This document shows positions 60,335 through 64,000 of a stretch of 64,000 bases of DNA, piece by piece; within the stretch, counting starts at the first letter, position 1; each line of letters begins with the position of its first letter. The notes under the pieces are model-generated. The model made no database searches and was not told the DNA's origin. It worked only from the letters and a program-made list of their open reading frames with translations. The position numbers and the translations under genes were made by a program. Source of the DNA: Papaver somniferum (lineage: Eukaryota; Streptophyta; Magnoliopsida; Ranunculales; Papaveraceae). The stretch spans positions 188,766,418-188,830,417 of the forward strand of contig NC_039358.1 in assembly GCF_003573695.1 (NCBI RefSeq). Direction: 5' to 3'.

Positions 60335-60655
60335 TGCCACCTCTTGTCATTGCGACAAAATCGCAGGACGTCTTTGCACTTTCATGCAAAAACCCATTGA
60401 TCTTTCCTTAACTTTTTCTTTTGTATTATTGCCTCTTCAGGATTGTTGCGACAATATGACAGGCCTAAATATTCTTGCGAAAATAAAGCCCCATGACATT
60501 GCCGTCTTGCGACGAAATCGCAGGACGTCTTCACACTTTCATGTAATGACCCATTGGTTTCATCTTATCTTTTTCTCTAGTATTATTGCCTCTTCAGGAT
60601 TGTCGCACAAATATGAAAAATCTTAATACCCTTGCGAGTAAAAAGCCTCATGAAA
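60335..60655 (-). repeat. Two units of the 157-bp repeat in element I
   Basis: Inverse of the A array; the units begin with the words CATTGATC.. and TTGTCGCAA.. on the sense strand of I. Confidence 0.8.
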
Positions 60656-61226
60656 TTTGCGTCTTAAGACACTTATCATCTCCCTAATGGAGGGTGCCGC
60701 CCTTATCTTCCCCCTGGTTTCCCCTTCAAGGAGGCTTACTTCTACCATACAAGGTTAGATCCTCCCATCCGATCTTAACAACAACCAGTTGTTTTCGCAG
60801 CCTCTTATCCCTTTTACCTATAGGGCTTATGGTTACGAGACTGCACCCTAAGTGGGGTTTTCTTCGGGCCGAGTGCAGTATAAGCCAAGACTTGTCAAGA
60901 ATGTCAAGGACGCTTCAAACGCCCCTGGCACTCTTGACTCAACCGTGTACCTCGACGCCTTGATCAGATTTTGCACTCCTTGGGAGAGTCCTTATTACCT
61001 TAGTCGCCCAACCTAAGTCATATGCTTAGGCTGAGAATCCAAGGTGCCTCTCCAGGATGGGCTTTATTGACCCCAAATCTCCATGACTCAGGTTCCAGGG
61101 GCAGTGTAACCTTTTCCCTGAGTCATGCTACAGGTAACCCCTTCTATGACGTACTTTAGGTCTTACATTTTCCTCTTGCGAAATGTTATTCGCAAACTAG
61201 GGTGTACGCCATAAAGGTTCGCCCCA
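60655..61226 (-). other. Conserved noncoding core, copy in element I
   Basis: Read on the minus strand it matches A 2290-2850 with roughly 93% identity by eye, much better than any other part of these elements. It is the only part of I that is clearly shared in sequence with the interior of A and B apart from the adjacent repeat. Confidence 0.75.
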
Positions 61227-61774
61227 TTCTAATCTTAGATTTTTATGGATCTTAGATTGTCTCTTGCGAAATTTTCGCGTTTCTTTGTTCTTTTATTCTT
61301 TCATTCATTCTTTCATTCTCATAATATCATATCATTTGAAGCAAAGTAAATACTCAAGAGAAATTCTAATACATTATAATTCTGAAATCTTTGTAATTGT
61401 GAAATCTTTGTAATTCTGCGATTGTTTCGCATTTTGTAAATCAAATCAAAAATCTTTTTATTCTCTGTAAAAGAAATATTCTAGAGAAACATATAAATTA
61501 AATTTTCTCAGTTTTCTGTAATTTTGAAATCTCGCAATCTTTGTAATTTTGAAGTCTTTGTAATCTTGAAATCTTAGTAATCTTTATAATCTTTGTAATC
61601 GTGCGATTGAATCGCTTTTTTGTAAATCAAATCAAAAATCTTTTTATTCGTTCTTTGTATAAAGTAAAATGTTCAAGGAAGTGGTACTTATCTTTCATGT
61701 GAGTCGCTGTTGTTGTCAAAGAAGTGAATAAATGCCTTGAAATGTATGAATTTCGCGCAACAAAAAGAAGTGTG
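61227..61774. other. T-rich interior of element I
   Basis: CTTTGTAATTTTGAAATC-type words recur (61385-61600), including two copies of GTAAATCAAATCAAAAATCT. No gene. Confidence 0.55.
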
Positions 61775-62595
61775 AGAAGTGAGACTTGAACCCTTGATTT
61801 GCTTCTTGGATTTTCTCGCACCATACCAACTGTGTTAAGCCTCTTTTGCGAAATAATCAAAGTTCTTGCGAAGTAATCAAATTCCAACTGTGCAAGAGTC
61901 AATTCTGTATAAATTTCACATAATAAAAATAAACATGCGAGAAGCAAGAATTGATCCCGCGACCTGCTGCTTGCATTCATGCCTCCTGACCAACTGTGCT
62001 AACCCACTCATGCGAAATAATCAAAGACTGTGCGAAGTAATCAAATATCAACTCTGCGAAATGAATATTTGCGAAGCAAAAATTATTTGGTCGCAGGGAG
62101 AATCAAACCCATGTCCTCTAGTTTGCATACTCCTTCTCTGACCATCTGCGCTACTTGTTGCTTGCGAAAGAAACACAATGCTGTACTTTATTCCATTTCT
62201 TCGCCTTTAGGATTTCAAAAATGTGCGAAAAATTAAGCTTGATGAGGGATTCAAACTCGAGTCTTACAACTCACTCTAGCGAAGTTTGACCAACTGTGCT
62301 ACCTCTTGTTTGCGAACTAATGAAACAATATTGCGAAATTATTCATTTTTTCGCTATCTGTAAAAAGAAGAAAACTATGCTCGCAGGGAAGTTCGAACTT
62401 GCGACCACGAACGTACATATTGTTCTCTTGACCAACTGTTCAAGAATCTCTTTGCGAAATAAACGCAGAATTTTTTCTCCTATTCTTTTATTTTCTCATG
62501 CAAATGAGAAGAAAATGAAAAATATGTGTCTCTGCGAAATTCGAACCCGTGACCTATCGCTTACTCGCTCTTGCTCAAACCATCTGTGCGAATTT
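61775..62595 (-). repeat. Array of six tRNA-like units with A and B boxes
   Basis: On the minus strand each unit has an A-box-like word (TAGCACAGTTGG or close) and, about 35-40 nt later, a B-box-like word (GGGTTCGAA, GGATCAATTC, GGTTTGATTC and similar). Plus-strand A-box positions are near 61832, 61996, 62147, 62295, 62437 and 62584, i.e. a spacing of 142-164 bp; B-boxes are near 61785, 61952, 62104, 62250, 62392 and 62540. Between units lie TGCGAAATAATCAAA words. The boxes are better kept than the spacers. The units resemble tRNA genes of the short-variable-arm type but lack good acceptor stems. Confidence 0.78.
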
Positions 62596-62925
62596 CTGTT
62601 TGTGATATAAATTGCAGCATCTGCCTCTTATCTTTTCTTCTTCCTTCCTTAACTTCTTTCACATTTGCCTTCTTCTTCTGAACATGAAAATCTTCCACTG
62701 AAACTTCCATTTTCTCCTTAAATTTCACCACAACAACTAATTTTTTCTCTCACTCTTTTCATGTCTTTGAATTGTTGATGATGTTTACTCCCTGAAAGTG
62801 TGGTTTCTTCCATAAAATTTCCATTTTTGAACCTAAATTTTGTAGATCTAGAAAAAATGAACAGTAGCTAATCTTCATGAAAATTTCTTGAATCAACAAG
62901 TTACAGGAAGGATAAATCCTTTACT
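62596..62925. other. Leader of element I
   Basis: CT-rich noncoding sequence between the tRNA-like array and the PBS; on the sense (minus) strand it is the start of the RNA interior. No ORF. Confidence 0.5.
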
Positions 62926-62926
62926 C

Positions 62927-62945
62927 GTCCCTGTTTCTAGCGCCA
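62927..62945 (-). other. Primer binding site region of element I
   Basis: On the minus strand TGGCGCTAGAAACAGGGA starts three bases after the LTR, as in element B. Confidence 0.7.
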
Positions 62946-62948
62946 TTA

Positions 62949-63443
62949 TGTAGTTGCAGGAAATCCCACAACGCACCCCTTATATTATCATGATTATAAT
63001 TTCTAGATCTAAACTTATTTGATATGAAAATAAAGATAAAAATAATGGAAATAGAAAATAAGACACAAGATTTACGTGGTTCGATCAATTTGATCTACAT
63101 CCACGGGGTTAGGGGTCTTCACTATGATTGTTTGTAATTACATCTTGATTACATGGAGACTCCATTAATGAGTATTTGGAGCTCTAGGTTGGTAGAGGAA
63201 GAAGAAGGAAATAATAATAATACAAATTCTAAACTTGTCTTCTCTCTCTCTGACTTTCCCTTTATATAGGTGTTTACATAGTGGATGACAACTCATATGT
63301 AGTGGAGTACAACTCATATTATCTCAGGCTCTCATTACAATTTCGCAGGCTCTGCTACATTCTCGCAAACTCTCTCCATAACTTCGCAGGATCTATCTAT
63401 AATTTCGCAAACTCTTACCGTTGTGCGATATTTGGATCCTACA
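62949..63443 (-). repeat. 5' LTR of element I
   Basis: 495 bp, same ends as the other LTR; 11 single differences between the two. Confidence 0.93.
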
Positions 63444-63448
63444 GTATT

Positions 63449-64000
63449 GTTATATATACTTCGATTATACACATTTGCTATTTCGAGCCGAGTTTATCTC
63501 GCTTATCTATTTATTGATATATGTGTTTGTAAGCTTTCACTTTGGCCAAGTTCATCTTTAATCATGACGAAAGTCATGTTAATCATTTCAATAACTTGAA
63601 AATCGCTTTGATGAAAAATAGTTTGTGAACAACAACTATATAACATCCTCTAAGAAAGTTTCAATGATTGAAATGAGAGTTTAGAATATATAACCATGAA
63701 TGGATATAAACATTGTATGTGAACTCATACTTGTGTAAGTCCAAAATCCTTGAACCAAAGTATGCGTACTTTACTGGTTTAGGATGTCCGGAGCTAAGTC
63801 CATGTACCTGTACGCGTACTGACGGAAGTTCACATCCCGTGAATTTCTGCTGGAGTTTGTGAACCACATACAAGCTCAATCTGGGTGCTTAAGTATGCGT
63901 ACCAGTATGCGTCCTTAAGCGGGTTATTTTCTAAAAACGGTTTTTTCGTGAACTAAGACATTTATAAATTAAGGAATGCAATCTTTGCAAACCGTGGCTA
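63449..64000 (+). repeat. LTR H, right part, runs off the window
   Basis: It continues LTR H after element I and follows the F LTR (minus 51090 to about 50535). The end lies outside the window. Confidence 0.8.

Larger units (their letters stand above)
58462..63443 (-). mobile_element. Element I: complete non-coding LTR retrotransposon (LARD-like)
   Basis: Two LTRs (58462-58956 and 62949-63443, 11 differences in 495 bp) enclose a 4-kb interior. GTATT at 58457-58461 and 63444-63448 is a perfect 5-bp target duplication. On the minus strand the order is LTR, PBS, tRNA-like array, spacer, conserved core, 157-bp repeat units, an 11-bp-type microrepeat, PPT and LTR. No frame encodes gag or pol. Shared ends, PBS, PPT and core tie it to A and B. 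It is a non-autonomous element that must use foreign proteins, and by LTR similarity a recent one. Confidence 0.92.

Noticed and set aside
60694..60963. 89-residue ORF in the core of element I
   Set aside because: Antisense to the element and not preserved in A or B.
61627..61980. 117-residue minus-strand ORF in element I
   Set aside because: It crosses into the tRNA-like array; composition is not protein-like and no motif is present.

Overview
This window is plant nuclear DNA made almost entirely of nested transposable elements. I see no intact host protein gene. The plant assignment rests on copia and Ty3/Tat-type LTR retrotransposons with plant-style primer sites, a Stowaway MITE, a Helitron, a Pack-MULE-like element, and captured pieces of an ARIADNE E3-ligase gene and a ribosomal protein S30 gene. 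I cannot name the species from sequence alone.

Layout from left to right. 1-7329 is the right part of a non-autonomous Tat-like element (called A: broken gag and protease, a conserved noncoding core, a spliced antisense gene, 3' LTR). A sits in the 5' LTR of a copia-type element D (7330-21933). The 3' LTR of D is split by a 7.4-kb minus-strand Helitron (14196-21617); the empty site is readable in the 5' LTR of D. The Helitron carries an RPA-like fragment, a 3-kb TIR element with an ARIADNE exon, a SINE-like insert and about 16 copies of a CAGTA...TACTG repeat. D itself sits in the 3' LTR of a minus-strand copia element F (21934-51389). The interior of F is split by a second Tat-like element B (24727-46411), whose antisense gene is split in turn by an Ogre-like element G (30101-44041, LTRs about 3.6 kb). 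The right side of B carries a duplicated piece of F followed by a solo LTR, best explained by a tandem duplication and then LTR-LTR recombination.

Right of F lie a truncated related LTR (J, to 52305), about 2.3 kb of unassigned sequence, a 3.6-kb element with a perfect 9-bp target duplication and long terminal inverted repeats (54578-58146; it holds an S30 pseudogene fragment, a tRNA-Trp-like sequence and a Stowaway MITE), and a copia LTR (H) split by a complete minus-strand LTR element I (58462-63443; perfect 5-bp target duplication, LTRs about 2% diverged). I encodes no protein that I can recognise. It carries the same noncoding core as A and B and a tandem array of six tRNA-like units with A-box and B-box matches.

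Working together: none of the retroelements here carries reverse transcriptase or integrase, so all would depend on enzymes supplied by other elements. A, B and I share LTR ends, PBS region, polypurine tract, the noncoding core and a 157-bp tandem repeat, so they form one related group with different cargo: gag plus antisense gene in A and B, a tRNA-like array in I. That group, and especially the tRNA-like array, is the best candidate for something undescribed.
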